DNA of 64,000 nt, from NCBI GenBank assembly GCA_963769115.1, contig CAVYKN010000001.1:1-64000 (forward strand), given 5' to 3'. A program made the position numbers and the translations under genes. Every line of letters starts with the position of its first letter. Position 1 is the first letter of the stretch. This stretch comes from DASTFY01 sp963769115 (GTDB lineage: Bacteria; Actinomycetota; Acidimicrobiia; Acidimicrobiales; Ilumatobacteraceae). The notes beneath the pieces were generated by a model. It made no database searches. It was not told the DNA's origin and saw only the letters and a list, made by a program, of their open reading frames with translations. Shown piece by piece: positions 24,270 through 33,151 of the stretch.

Positions 24270-25799
24270 GTGGTGGCGTTGCGCATCCGCCCCACCCGGG
24301 AGGAGTTCACCGCCCTGGCGGCCAGCCACACGGTCATCCCCGTCTGGACCGAGCTGCTGGCCGACCTGGAGACGCCGGTGGCCGCGTACGCCAAGGTGGT
24401 CGGTGACGGGGCAGGGTTCCTCCTGGAGTCCGTGGAGCACGGCGAGCGGTGGAGCCGGTTCTCGTTCGTGGGGCGGGCCCCGGTGGCGACCCTCGTGCTG
24501 CGGAACGGTCGGGTCGAAGCGGAGGGCGCGCTGCCCGATGGCGTGCCACGCGACAAGGGCATCCTCGCCGCGCTCGAGGTGGTGCTGGACCGCTACCGAG
24601 CGCCGCGCCTGCCGGACCTCCCGCCCCTCCAGAGCGGTGTGGTCGGCTATCTCGGGTACGACGTCGTGCGGGAGGTCGAGCGCCTGCCATCGGCGCCGCC
24701 CGACGATCGGGGGCTGCCGGACGCCGTGATGAGCGTCATCGGCTCCCTGGTCGCCTTCGACCACTGGCGCCAGCGGGCCTACCTCATCGACAGCGTGCCG
24801 GTCCTGGGTCTCGACGCCGCCGAACTGGATGCCGCGTACGACGGCGCCGCGCGCCGGGTGGAGGCCTTGTCGCTCGATCTGGCCCGGCCGCTGAGCTACT
24901 CGGCCGTCGCGCCGCCGGACCCCGGCGAGCCGCTGCCACCGGTCAGCTCCACCATGCCCGGCGGCCTGTACCAGCAGGCGGTGCAGGTGGCGAAGGAGCA
25001 CATCCGGGCCGGCGACATCTTCCAGGTGGTGCTCGCCCAGCGCTACGACCTGGAGCTCGACGCCGACCCTTACGACGTGTACCGGGTGCTGCGGCAGGTC
25101 AACCCCAGCCCCTACATGTACTTCCTCCGCCATCCGGAGATCACCATCGTCGGGTCCTCGCCCGAGCCGATGGTGCAGCTGCTGGGAGGGCGGGTGATCT
25201 CCCGGCCCATCGCCGGCACCCGCCGTAGGGGGCGGACCGACGAGGACGACCGGCGCCTGGCCGGCGAGCTGCGGGAGAACCCCAAGGAGGTGGCCGAGCA
25301 CGTCATGCTCGTCGACCTGGCCCGCAACGACGTCGGCCGCATCGCCCGCTTCGGCACCATGCACGTGGACGAGCTGCTGACCCTCGAGCGCTACAGCCAT
25401 GTGATGCACCTCACGTCCCAGGTGTCCGGCGACCTGGTCGACGGGCGGGGTCCGATCGACGTCCTGCGCGCCACGCTGCCTGCCGGCACCGTCAGCGGCG
25501 CGCCGAAGGTACGGGCCATGGAGATCATCGACGACCTCGAGCCCGTCAAGCGGGGGCCCTACGCCGGGGTGGTCGGGTACATCGACTTCTCCGGCAACCT
25601 CGACACGGCCATCGCCATCCGCACCATGTTCGTCGGGCCGCACGGCGCATCGCTTCAGGCAGGCGCGGGCATCGTCGCCGACTCCATCCCCGACGACGAG
25701 GACCTCGAGTGCCGGAACAAGGCGGCGGCGTTGCTGGCTGCGGTGCCGGCGGCGCGGCGGATGACGCTCAAGCGGGCCGAGGACGGAACGCCGGCGTGA
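24270..25799 (+). CDS. trpE: Anthranilate synthase component I
   Basis: Forms anthranilate from chorismate with ammonia from a glutaminase subunit (TrpG, not in this window). 509 residues. Chorismate-binding core: SSPEPMVQLL, RPIAGTRRRGRTDEDD, ENPKEVAEHVMLVDLARND, GTVSGAPKVRAMEIID and GAGIVADS. N-terminal tryptophan-feedback region ESVEHGERWSRFSFVG is present, so feedback inhibition is likely. Confidence 0.94.
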   Translation: MVALRIRPTREEFTALAASHTVIPVWTELLADLETPVAAYAKVVGDGAGFLLESVEHGERWSRFSFVGRAPVATLVLRNGRVEAEGALPDGVPRDKGILAALEVVLDRYRAPRLPDLPPLQSGVVGYLGYDVVREVERLPSAPPDDRGLPDAVMSVIGSLVAFDHWRQRAYLIDSVPVLGLDAAELDAAYDGAARRVEALSLDLARPLSYSAVAPPDPGEPLPPVSSTMPGGLYQQAVQVAKEHIRAGDIFQVVLAQRYDLELDADPYDVYRVLRQVNPSPYMYFLRHPEITIVGSSPEPMVQLLGGRVISRPIAGTRRRGRTDEDDRRLAGELRENPKEVAEHVMLVDLARNDVGRIARFGTMHVDELLTLERYSHVMHLTSQVSGDLVDGRGPIDVLRATLPAGTVSGAPKVRAMEIIDDLEPVKRGPYAGVVGYIDFSGNLDTAIAIRTMFVGPHGASLQAGAGIVADSIPDDEDLECRNKAAALLAAVPAARRMTLKRAEDGTPA

Positions 25800-26602
25800 C
25801 GGTCACTTTCTGGTGCGCGACGACCCGGGACGCCGTCCGCGTCACAGGCAAGGACGCGGTGTCGTACCTGCAGTCGCAACTCAGCCAGGAACTGGGTCCG
25901 CTGCCTGTCGGCTCGTCCGCGTGGTCGTTGCTCCTGCAACCGAACGGACGGGTCGACGCGCTGCTGCGCGTGCGGCGGACGGGTGACGAGGAGCTGGTCG
26001 TCGACGCCGACCGTGGATGGGGGGAAGCGGTGCTGGCGCGCCTCCAGCGCTTCCGCATCCGGGTCGCAGCGGAGCTGCAGCCCGCGGAGCTCGCGGTCAT
26101 CGCCGTGCGCGGTGACGGTTTGGCCATGCCGCCCGGTGCCGAGCCCGCGTGGTGGGGCCCGGAGCACGGGTTCGACCTGCTCGACGCCGAGGCTGGCCCT
26201 CCGGCCGGCGTCGCCGCCGGCGATGAGGCTGCGCTCGAGGTCGCCCGCGTTGCCGCCGGCTGGCCGGCGATGGGACGGGAGATCACCGAGCAGACCATCC
26301 CGGCCGAGCTCGGTCCGCTCCTCGACCTGGCCGTCAGCTTCACCAAGGGTTGCTATCCCGGCCAGGAGCTGGTGGAGCGCATGAACTCCCGGGGGGCGTC
26401 GGCACCGCGGGCGGTCCGCCGGCTGGAGGCGGAGGGCGGGACCCTGTCGATCGACGACGTCGTGACCTTCGAAGGGCGTGAGGTCGGCACCGTGACGAGC
26501 GCCGCCGCCGGTGCTGCTCTGGCGATCGTCAACCGCGCCGTCGAGCCCGGGACCCAGGTCTCGGTGGCCGGCACGCCGGCCCGGGTCCTCCCGCTCCACT
26601 GA
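25796..26602 (+). CDS. YgfZ/GcvT-like folate-binding protein
   Basis: 268 residues from GTG. Contains the YgfZ signature KGCYPGQELVERM and the GcvT-like folate-binding fold. YgfZ family members help assemble or repair Fe-S enzymes. Its place between trpE and trpC, overlapping trpE by 4 bp, has no obvious link to tryptophan synthesis. Confidence 0.85.
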   Translation: MTVTFWCATTRDAVRVTGKDAVSYLQSQLSQELGPLPVGSSAWSLLLQPNGRVDALLRVRRTGDEELVVDADRGWGEAVLARLQRFRIRVAAELQPAELAVIAVRGDGLAMPPGAEPAWWGPEHGFDLLDAEAGPPAGVAAGDEAALEVARVAAGWPAMGREITEQTIPAELGPLLDLAVSFTKGCYPGQELVERMNSRGASAPRAVRRLEAEGGTLSIDDVVTFEGREVGTVTSAAAGAALAIVNRAVEPGTQVSVAGTPARVLPLH

Positions 26603-26644
26603 CCCTCATGACGCTCGGGAGACGGGCGTCATGAGGGCCACCGG

Positions 26645-26650
26645 TACAGT
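26645..26650 (+). promoter_or_regulatory. Leaderless-type -10 hexamer (TACAGT) fixing the trpC start
   Basis: TACAGT, 7 nt, then GTG at 26658. This favours the GTG over the upstream in-frame ATG at 26631 as the trpC start. Confidence 0.5.
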
Positions 26651-26657
26651 GCCGGCA

Positions 26658-27473
26658 GTGGCCACCTACCTGGACCGCATCCTCGACGTGCACCGGTCCC
26701 GGGCCGCCGACGACCCGCGACCCCTCGCCGCCCTCGTCGAGTCCGCGGGCCGCTGCGCGCCGGCCCGACCGTTCGCCGGCTCCCTGCGCCGGGTGACTGG
26801 AGCGGGCGGGCCCGGAGCGCTGGCCGTCATCGCCGAGATCAAGCGCCGGTCGCCGTCCAAGGGTGACCTCAACCCCGACCTCGATCCCGAGGCGGTGGCC
26901 AGGGCGTACGAGGACGGGGGCGCGGCCGCGCTCTCCGTGCTGACCGACCGGGAGTTCTTCGGCGGCTCCCCGGCCGATCTGGCCGCCGCCCGCGACGCCG
27001 CCACACTGCCGGTGCTTCGCAAGGACTTCACGGTGAGCGCTCACGACGTCTGCGACGCCCGGCTGATGGGCGCCGACTGCGTCCTGCTGATCGTCGCCGC
27101 GCTGACCCAGCCGGAGCTGGTCGAGCTCCACCGGCTGGCGCGCGACATCGGCCTCGACGCGCTCGTCGAGGTGCACGACGAGCCGGAGCTCGAGCGGGCT
27201 CTCGCCGTCGGCGCGGACCTGATCGGTGTCAACCAGCGGGACCTGGTCACGTTCGAGGTGGACCAGCGCCGAGCAGCCCGGATGGCGCCCCTCATCCCCG
27301 ACGGTGCGGTACGGGTAGCGGAGTCGGGCGTCCGGGGACCAGCCGACGCGCGCGAATTGCACGACGCCGGCTACCACGCCGTTCTGGTAGGAGAGGGACT
27401 CGTGACGGCCGCGGATCCCGCCTCCGCCGTCCGGGGGATGGTCCAGATGACAGAGCTGACAGGAGGCTCGTGA
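26658..27473 (+). CDS. trpC: Indole-3-glycerol phosphate synthase
   Basis: Ring closure to indole-3-glycerol phosphate. 271 residues from GTG 26658 (VATYLDRILDVHRSRAADDP); an upstream ATG at 26631 would add nine residues. Catalytic Lys/Glu motif VIAEIKRRSPSKGDL, substrate region LRKDFTV and GVNQRDLVTFEVD, phosphate-binding AESGVRGPAD. Confidence 0.93.
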   Translation: MATYLDRILDVHRSRAADDPRPLAALVESAGRCAPARPFAGSLRRVTGAGGPGALAVIAEIKRRSPSKGDLNPDLDPEAVARAYEDGGAAALSVLTDREFFGGSPADLAAARDAATLPVLRKDFTVSAHDVCDARLMGADCVLLIVAALTQPELVELHRLARDIGLDALVEVHDEPELERALAVGADLIGVNQRDLVTFEVDQRRAARMAPLIPDGAVRVAESGVRGPADARELHDAGYHAVLVGEGLVTAADPASAVRGMVQMTELTGGS

Positions 27474-28723
27474 TGCGCTTCAACCTCGCGGCCGAGAAGA
27501 TGCCGACGGCGTGGTTCAACGCCCTGCCGCGGCTGCCGGAGCCGCTCCAGCCCCCGTTGCACCCCGTCACCCGGGAGCCGGTCGGTCCTGACGACCTCGC
27601 CCCGCTGTTCCCCATGACGCTGATCGAGCAGGAGATGACCGGGGCGCCGTGGATCGACATCCCCGGCGAGGTCCTCGACGTCCTGCGCCTGTGGCGCCCG
27701 ACGCCGCTCGTCCGGGCCAGCCGGCTGGAGCGGGCGCTCGGCACGCCGGCCCGCATCTACTACAAGGACGAGTCGGGCAGTCCCGCCGGGTCGCACAAGC
27801 CCAACACCGCCGTGCCCCAGGCCTTCTACAACAAGCAGGCCGGGATCTCACGGCTGACGACCGAGACCGGCGCCGGGCAGTGGGGCACCGCGCTCGCGTT
27901 CGCCTGCGCTCAGTACGACATCGACTGCAAGGTGTACATGGTCCGGACGAGCTTCGAGACGAAGCCGTACCGCCGGGTGATCATGGAGACGTGGGGCGCC
28001 GAGTGCGTGCCCTCGCCGGTCGACGATCCGGAATCTCCGGGCTCGCTCGGCCTGGCCATCTCCGACGCCGTGCGCGACGCCGTCTCCCGCGAGGACACCC
28101 ACTACTCACTGGGCTCGGTGCTCAACCACGTCCTGTTGCACCAGACGATCATCGGTCTGGAGGCCCGGGAGCAGCTGGCCATGGCGGGCGAGACCCGTCC
28201 GGATGTCGTCATCGCGCCGTGCGGGGGCGGATCCAACCTGGGTGGCCTCGCTCTGCCCTTCCTGGAGGACGCCGAGGTGCGGCTGGTGGCGGTGGAGCCG
28301 TCGAGCTGCCCCACGCTGACCGAAGGCCGCTTCGAGTACGACTTCGGCGACACCGCGGGCATGACCCCGCTCATGCCGATGTACACGCTCGGGCACGACT
28401 TCATGCCGCCGAGCATCCACGCCGGCGGGCTCCGGTACCACGGGGATTCGCCGATCATCAGCCTGCTGGTGAAGACCGGCCGCATGGAGGCCATCGCCTA
28501 TCCGCAGGGCAAGGTCTTCGAGGCGGCGAAGCTCTTCGCCAACGCCGAGGGCAAGGTCGCGGCACCCGAGGCCGGGCACGGCATCCGGGCCGCCATCGAC
28601 GAGGCCTTGGCGGCCAAGGAGATGGGCGAGGAGAAGGTCATCCTCTTCAACTACTGCGGACACGGCTTCCTCGATCTCCAGGCCTACGACGACTTCAACC
28701 ACGGCCGCCTGGTCGACGCCTGA
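27473..28723 (+). CDS. trpB2: TrpB2-type tryptophan synthase beta-like protein
   Basis: PLP enzyme of the TrpB2 branch, longer than classic TrpB. 416 residues. PLP lysine in GSPAGSHKPNTAVPQ, phosphate-binding CGGGSNLGG, and N-terminal ALPRLPEPLQPPLHP typical of TrpB2. Such enzymes may scavenge indole or act without TrpA. A classic trpB follows two genes later, so the operon carries both forms. GTG 27470 is an alternative start. Confidence 0.9.
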   Translation: MRFNLAAEKMPTAWFNALPRLPEPLQPPLHPVTREPVGPDDLAPLFPMTLIEQEMTGAPWIDIPGEVLDVLRLWRPTPLVRASRLERALGTPARIYYKDESGSPAGSHKPNTAVPQAFYNKQAGISRLTTETGAGQWGTALAFACAQYDIDCKVYMVRTSFETKPYRRVIMETWGAECVPSPVDDPESPGSLGLAISDAVRDAVSREDTHYSLGSVLNHVLLHQTIIGLEAREQLAMAGETRPDVVIAPCGGGSNLGGLALPFLEDAEVRLVAVEPSSCPTLTEGRFEYDFGDTAGMTPLMPMYTLGHDFMPPSIHAGGLRYHGDSPIISLLVKTGRMEAIAYPQGKVFEAAKLFANAEGKVAAPEAGHGIRAAIDEALAAKEMGEEKVILFNYCGHGFLDLQAYDDFNHGRLVDA

Positions 28724-28744
28724 CGGGCTGGGGGCGACGACCGG

Positions 28745-29398
28745 GTGTTCATCAAGATCTGCGGGATCACGAACGAAGACGACGCGCTCTTGGCCGTGGC
28801 GCTCGGCGCCGATGCAGTCGGCTTCATCTTTGCGCCCTCACCCCGTCAGATCGCCCCGCAGCGGGTCTTCGACATCACGCGGCGGCTGCCGCCCGAGATC
28901 CTGACCGTCGGCGTCTTCCGCGACGAGGCGCCGTCCCGCGTGGCCGAGCTCGTGCGGACGTCGGGCGTGAAGGCCGCGCAGCTGAGTGGGCACGAGACCC
29001 CGGAGGTCACCCGGGCCGTCAAGGATCAGGTCCGCTTCGTCATCCAGGCCTTCCCGGCGGGTTCGCCGGGCCTGGCGCGGGCGGCCGAGCACGGGGCCGA
29101 CGTCATCATGGTCGACTCGCCGAGCCCGGGCTCGGGCCTCGTCTTCGACTGGGGTCTGGTCGACGAGGCGCCGCAGGATGCACGCATCCTGCTGGCCGGC
29201 GGGCTCACGGCGGAGAACGTGACGACCGCGATCTACCGCGTCGGTCCTTGGGGCGTGGACGTCGCGACCGGCGTCGAGAAGGAGCCCGGACGGAAGGACC
29301 CGGTGAAGATGAAGGCGTTCATCGAGGCGGCGCGGTCAGCGGCGCCGACGCCGTACCGCGGTCCGGACAAGCTGCCCTACGACTGGGCCGACGAGTGA
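28745..29398 (+). CDS. trpF: Phosphoribosylanthranilate isomerase
   Basis: Converts phosphoribosylanthranilate to CdRP. 217 residues; KICGIT at the N-terminus, FAPSPRQI, GVFRDE, and LLAGGLTAENV for phosphate binding. In most high-GC actinobacteria this step is done by PriA, so a stand-alone trpF is notable. The C-terminal ~25 residues (TPYRGPDKLPYDWADE) extend past the usual barrel end. Confidence 0.9.
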   Translation: MFIKICGITNEDDALLAVALGADAVGFIFAPSPRQIAPQRVFDITRRLPPEILTVGVFRDEAPSRVAELVRTSGVKAAQLSGHETPEVTRAVKDQVRFVIQAFPAGSPGLARAAEHGADVIMVDSPSPGSGLVFDWGLVDEAPQDARILLAGGLTAENVTTAIYRVGPWGVDVATGVEKEPGRKDPVKMKAFIEAARSAAPTPYRGPDKLPYDWADE

Positions 29399-30549
29399 TC
29401 CTGGAGGAGCCGGTCGAGGGACGCTTCGGCGACTTCGGCGGGCGGTTCGTCCCGGAGACCCTGGTGCCGGCCTGCGAGGAGCTGGAGGCGGCGTTCCGCG
29501 AAGCCTGGGTCGATACCGCCTTCCGGGCCGAGCTCGCCACGGCCCTGCGCGACTACGCCGGCCGGCCGTCGCCGCTGACCGAGTGCCACCGCCTCGGCGA
29601 GCGGCTCGGGCTGCGGCTCCTGCTCAAGCGGGAGGACCTCAACCACACCGGCTCCCACAAGATCAACAACGTCCTCGGCCAGGCGCTGCTGGCGCAGCGG
29701 ATGGGCAAGACCCGTCTGGTGGCGGAGACCGGCGCCGGCCAGCACGGCGTCGCCACCGCGACCGCCGCCGCGCTCCTGGGTATGGAGTGCAAGGTCTACA
29801 TGGGGGCGGTCGACGTCGACCGGCAGGCGCTCAACGTGTTCCGCATGCGCCTCCTGGGCTCGGAGGTCGAGTCCGTGGAATCGGGGAGTCGCACGCTGAA
29901 GGACGCGGTGAACGAGGCCATGCGGGACTGGGTGGCGACCGTGGGCAACACCCACTACTGCCTCGGCTCGGTCATGGGCCCCCATCCGTATCCGTGGATG
30001 GTGCGCGAGTTCCACCGCGTGCTCGGCGACGAGGCGCGCACGCAGTGCGACGAGCGGCTCGGCGGTCCTCCGGACGTGGTCGTCGCCTGCGTCGGCGGTG
30101 GCTCCAACGCCATGGGCATCTTCTCGGGATTCATCGACACGCCGGCCGCTCTCGTCGGCGTCGAGCCGGCCGGTGGCGCTGCCATCGGGCGCGGGGTGCC
30201 CGGGGTGGTCCACGGCATGAAGAGCTACCTGCTGCAGGACGAGGAGGGGCAGGTGCTGGAGGCCCAGTCGATCTCGGCCGGGCTCGACTACCCCGGCGTG
30301 GGTCCGGAGCACAGCTACCTGGCCAGCATCGGCCGCGCCCGCTACGAGGCCGTGACGGACGCCGAGGTCGTCGAGGCCTTCCAGCTCCTGTCGCGGACCG
30401 AGGGCATCATCCCCGCGCTGGAACCGGCCCACGCCATCGCGTGGGTGGCCCGCGCCGCGCCGGAGCTCCAGGGGCGCACCGTGCTCGTCAACCTGTCCGG
30501 GCGGGGCGACAAGGACGTCGCCCAGATGATGGACCTGTTGGAGCCGTGA
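29395..30549 (+). CDS. trpB: Tryptophan synthase beta subunit
   Basis: Condenses indole with serine. 384 residues from GTG overlapping the trpF stop. RFGDFGGRFVPETLVPA, PLP lysine in HTGSHKINN, AETGAGQHGVATA, CVGGGSNAMG, and the EHSYL region are all present, typical of the TrpA-partnered TrpB1 class. Confidence 0.95.
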   Translation: MILEEPVEGRFGDFGGRFVPETLVPACEELEAAFREAWVDTAFRAELATALRDYAGRPSPLTECHRLGERLGLRLLLKREDLNHTGSHKINNVLGQALLAQRMGKTRLVAETGAGQHGVATATAAALLGMECKVYMGAVDVDRQALNVFRMRLLGSEVESVESGSRTLKDAVNEAMRDWVATVGNTHYCLGSVMGPHPYPWMVREFHRVLGDEARTQCDERLGGPPDVVVACVGGGSNAMGIFSGFIDTPAALVGVEPAGGAAIGRGVPGVVHGMKSYLLQDEEGQVLEAQSISAGLDYPGVGPEHSYLASIGRARYEAVTDAEVVEAFQLLSRTEGIIPALEPAHAIAWVARAAPELQGRTVLVNLSGRGDKDVAQMMDLLEP

Positions 30550-31358
30550 CGGCCGAGACGAACGGCCGGAACGGCCGGTTGGAGTCGACCCTCCGCGCCC
30601 GACGAGACGCGGGGCGCAAGCTGCTCGTCCCCTACGTCACCGGCGGGCTGCCCGGTTGGCGCGAGGCCATCGGCGCGGCCGCGGCGGCGGGCGCTGACGC
30701 GGTCGAGGTGGGGATCCCGTTCTCCGACCCGGTCATGGACGGCCCGATCATCCAGGAGGCCTCACAGCGGGCGCTGGCGGCCGGCGTCACGCCGACCGGC
30801 GTGCTCGAGGAGCTGGCCGAGCTCGACGCCGGCATCCCGGTGGCGGTGATGACGTACTACAACCCGGTCTTCCGCGCCGGCCACGGTCGCTTCGCGGGAG
30901 CGCTGCAACGGGCCGGGGTCAGCGGCGCCATCGTGCCCGACCTGCCGCTCGAGGAGTCGGCGCCGTGGTGCGAGGCGGCCGACGAGGCCGGCATCGAGAC
31001 GGTCATGCTGGCGGCGCCGACCGCGCCCGATGACCGGCTGCCCCGCATCTGCGAACGGGCGCGGGGGTTCGTGTACTCCGTCGGCCTGCTCGGGGTGACG
31101 GGTGAGCGGGCCAGCCTGGCGGCCACCGCCACCGACCTCGCGGGCCGGCTCAAGGCCATCACCGACCGACCCGTCCTGGTGGGCGTGGGCGTCTCGAACG
31201 CCGCGCAGGCTCGAGAGGCGTCGCGAGTGGCGGACGGCGTCATTCAAGGGGCGTCGGTCGTCCGCCGCCTGATGGACGGCGGGCCGGAGGCCGTGGGCGA
31301 GTACGTGGCGGAGGTTCGGGCGGCGCTCGACGAGATTACTGGCGAGATTTCGTACTAA
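30546..31358 (+). CDS. trpA: Tryptophan synthase alpha subunit
   Basis: Cleaves indole-3-glycerol phosphate and channels indole to TrpB. 270 residues. Catalytic Glu in VEVGIPFSDPVMDGPIIQ, loop MTYYNPVFRAG, phosphate-binding GVGVSNAAQAREASR. GTG overlaps the trpB stop. Last gene of the run; a terminator-like hairpin follows. Confidence 0.95.
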   Translation: MTAETNGRNGRLESTLRARRDAGRKLLVPYVTGGLPGWREAIGAAAAAGADAVEVGIPFSDPVMDGPIIQEASQRALAAGVTPTGVLEELAELDAGIPVAVMTYYNPVFRAGHGRFAGALQRAGVSGAIVPDLPLEESAPWCEAADEAGIETVMLAAPTAPDDRLPRICERARGFVYSVGLLGVTGERASLAATATDLAGRLKAITDRPVLVGVGVSNAAQAREASRVADGVIQGASVVRRLMDGGPEAVGEYVAEVRAALDEITGEISY

Positions 31359-31392
31359 ATCGTCATCCGGGCCGCGGTGGGGGACCGTAGAC

Positions 31393-31440
31393 GGGGCGAG
31401 AGGGCGGGACCACCGCCCTCGCCCCGGGTTCTTCCCCGGG
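31393..31440 (+). terminator. Terminator-like hairpins after trpA
   Basis: GGGGCGAG-(AG)-GGCGG pairs with CCGCC-CTCGCCCC (31393-31425), followed by a second stem CCCGGG...CCCGGG with a TTCTT-containing loop (31424-31440). No long T tract, as is usual in high-GC actinobacteria. Confidence 0.6.
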
Positions 31441-31464
31441 AATGACGCCATGAAGGAGACCACC

Positions 31465-32094
31465 ATGACCTCTCGCGCCCGTCTGGCCCTCGTGCTCCCT
31501 GTCGCCGCGCTCGTCCTCACCGCCGCCTGCGGCAGCGACGACGACTCCGGCGCCGACACCACCACCCCCGCCGCAGCCGAGGCCCCGGCCACCGAGGCCC
31601 CGCCGATGAGCGAGGCGCCGATGAGCGAGGCACCTGCCATGAGCGAGGCACCGGGGACCGACGCCGCCGCGGCCGGGACCATCGTCGACGTGGCCGCGTC
31701 GAACCCGGACTTCTCCACCCTCGTGACGGCCGTCCAGGCCGCGGGGCTGGCCGAGACGCTGTCGGGCGAGGGTCCGTTCACCGTCTTCGCCCCGACCAAC
31801 GACGCCTTCGCCGCCGTCCCCGCCGAGGTGCTCGACAAGCTCCTGGCCGACAAGGAGGCGTTGACCAAGGTGCTCACGTACCACGTGCTGCCGGGTCAGG
31901 TCATGGCCGCCGACGTCACTCCCGGGGACGCGACGACCCTGGAGGGTTCCACCGTGACCATCAGCGACGACGCCGGCACACTGAAGATCGGTGACGCCGC
32001 CATCGTGGCCACCGACGTGGCGGCGTCGAACGGCGTCATCCACGTGATCGACGCCGTGCTGGTCCCACCGACGGTCGACCTCACCGGCCTCTGA
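31465..32094 (+). CDS. Fasciclin-domain lipoprotein
   Basis: 209 residues from the ATG at 31465 (ribosome-binding site GAAGGAG). Lipoprotein signal with lipobox LTAAC. A low-complexity Ala/Glu/Pro linker with repeated MSEAP units follows. One fasciclin (FAS1) domain covers ~70-209 (FTVFAPTNDAFAAVP, LTYHVLPGQV, NGVIHVIDAVL). Surface adhesion or extracellular role. Single gene with its own terminator. Confidence 0.88.
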   Translation: MTSRARLALVLPVAALVLTAACGSDDDSGADTTTPAAAEAPATEAPPMSEAPMSEAPAMSEAPGTDAAAAGTIVDVAASNPDFSTLVTAVQAAGLAETLSGEGPFTVFAPTNDAFAAVPAEVLDKLLADKEALTKVLTYHVLPGQVMAADVTPGDATTLEGSTVTISDDAGTLKIGDAAIVATDVAASNGVIHVIDAVLVPPTVDLTGL

Positions 32095-32116
32095 TCGCCG
32101 GCGAGCGTCGAGCAAT

Positions 32117-32142
32117 GCGAGCGGGCCTGCGGGCCCGCTCGC
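32117..32142 (+). terminator. Terminator-like hairpin after the fasciclin gene
   Basis: Perfect 11-bp stem GCGAGCGGGCC / GGCCCGCTCGC with a 4-nt loop, 22 bp after the stop codon. Confidence 0.6.
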
Positions 32143-32155
32143 AGCGCGACGCCGG

Positions 32156-32161
32156 TACCGT
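32156..32161 (+). promoter_or_regulatory. Leaderless-type -10 hexamer (TACCGT)
   Basis: TACCGT, 8 nt, then the GTG at 32170. Confidence 0.5.
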
Positions 32162-32169
32162 CTGCTCCC

Positions 32170-32475
32170 GTGCCCGGCGACCACTGCGACCTCTGCGAGG
32201 CCGCTCGCATCACCCCCTGGTTCCACGAGGACGAGCTCTGCTGGATCGCGGAGTGCGAGATCTGCGCCGTCCCGATGGTCGTCTGGCGAGCCCATGACCC
32301 GGATCCCCCGGCCGAGGTGAAGGCGGAGCTCCACGCCCGGCTGGCCGCCGTCGTCGAGGCCCACTTCGAGTTCGACCACTACGTCGACGACAACATGCGG
32401 AACATCCCGGACCACTACCACGCCCACGCCCGGCCCCGCGGAGGCTTCTTCGGGCACGGTCTGAGCAGGCGCTGA
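32170..32475 (+). CDS. Cys/His-rich protein with two CxxC pairs
   Basis: 101 residues from GTG. CDLCEAARITPWFHEDELCW and CEICAVPMVVWRAHD give two CxxC pairs and several histidines, suggesting one or two zinc sites in a HIT-like or rubredoxin-like fold. The C-terminal half is His-rich (HFEFDHYVDDN, DHYHAHARP). Function unknown. Confidence 0.65.
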   Translation: MPGDHCDLCEAARITPWFHEDELCWIAECEICAVPMVVWRAHDPDPPAEVKAELHARLAAVVEAHFEFDHYVDDNMRNIPDHYHAHARPRGGFFGHGLSRR

Positions 32476-32629
32476 TCACGCAGCGCACCCTTCGACCCAC
32501 CACAAGTGGTCAGGCGTATGACGATCCGCTGACGACACGCGTCAAGCGCCCGCAGCCCCTCCCCGCGGGATCCCCTCGAGTGCTATCAACGTCAGCACAG
32601 GAAGCACAGCAATGTGCCAGCGGGAACCA

Positions 32630-32668
32630 CCGGGGTAGGTGTTTGGGCGGGACGAGCACCTACCCCGG
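32630..32668. promoter_or_regulatory. Long hairpin just upstream of the peroxiredoxin promoter
   Basis: Perfect 12-bp inverted repeat CCGGGGTAGGTG / CACCTACCCCGG with a 15-nt loop, followed by CTTT. It ends 12 bp before the TACGGT hexamer of the peroxiredoxin gene. It could be the terminator of the 32170 gene or an operator. The 219 bp between the two genes hold nothing else recognisable. Confidence 0.5.
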
Positions 32669-32694
32669 CTTTGGTACCGCTACGGTCGAGCCCC

Positions 32695-33147
32695 ATGCTG
32701 ACCCCCGGCGATTCGGCTCCCGCTTTCTCCCTTCCCGACCAGGACGGCACCGTGCGCACGCTGTCCGAGTTCAAGGGGCGACCGGTCCTCGTCTACTTCT
32801 ACCCGCGCGCTGACACCCCCGGCTGCACGACCCAGGCCTGCGGGCTGCGTGACGTTGCCGGCGAGGTCGGCGACGCCGCCATCATCGGCATCAGCCCCGA
32901 CAAGCCGGCCGCGCAGAAGCGCTTCGACACCAAGTACTCGCTGGGCTTCCCGCTGCTCTCTGATCCCGACCACGCCGTGGCGGAGGCCTTCGACGTGTGG
33001 CGGGAGAAGAAGATGTACGGGCGGACCAGCATGGGCATCCTGCGCTCGGCGTTCCTCATCGACGGCAAGGGCAAGGTGCAGGAGGCCTGGTACAAGATCA
33101 GCCCGAAGGACACCCCGACCAACCTGCTCGCCGCTCTGGCCGGGTGA
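32695..33147 (+). CDS. bcp: Thioredoxin-dependent peroxiredoxin (Bcp/PrxQ)
   Basis: Reduces hydroperoxides with thioredoxin. 150 residues. Peroxidatic and resolving cysteines are in the PrxQ spacing, DTPGCTTQACGLRD (C-X4-C). VYFYPRADTPG and FLIDGKGKV are intact. TACGGT lies 8 nt before the ATG. Four bp before a FabZ-like gene, so probably co-transcribed. Confidence 0.92.
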   Translation: MLTPGDSAPAFSLPDQDGTVRTLSEFKGRPVLVYFYPRADTPGCTTQACGLRDVAGEVGDAAIIGISPDKPAAQKRFDTKYSLGFPLLSDPDHAVAEAFDVWREKKMYGRTSMGILRSAFLIDGKGKVQEAWYKISPKDTPTNLLAALAG

Positions 33148-33151
33148 CGCC

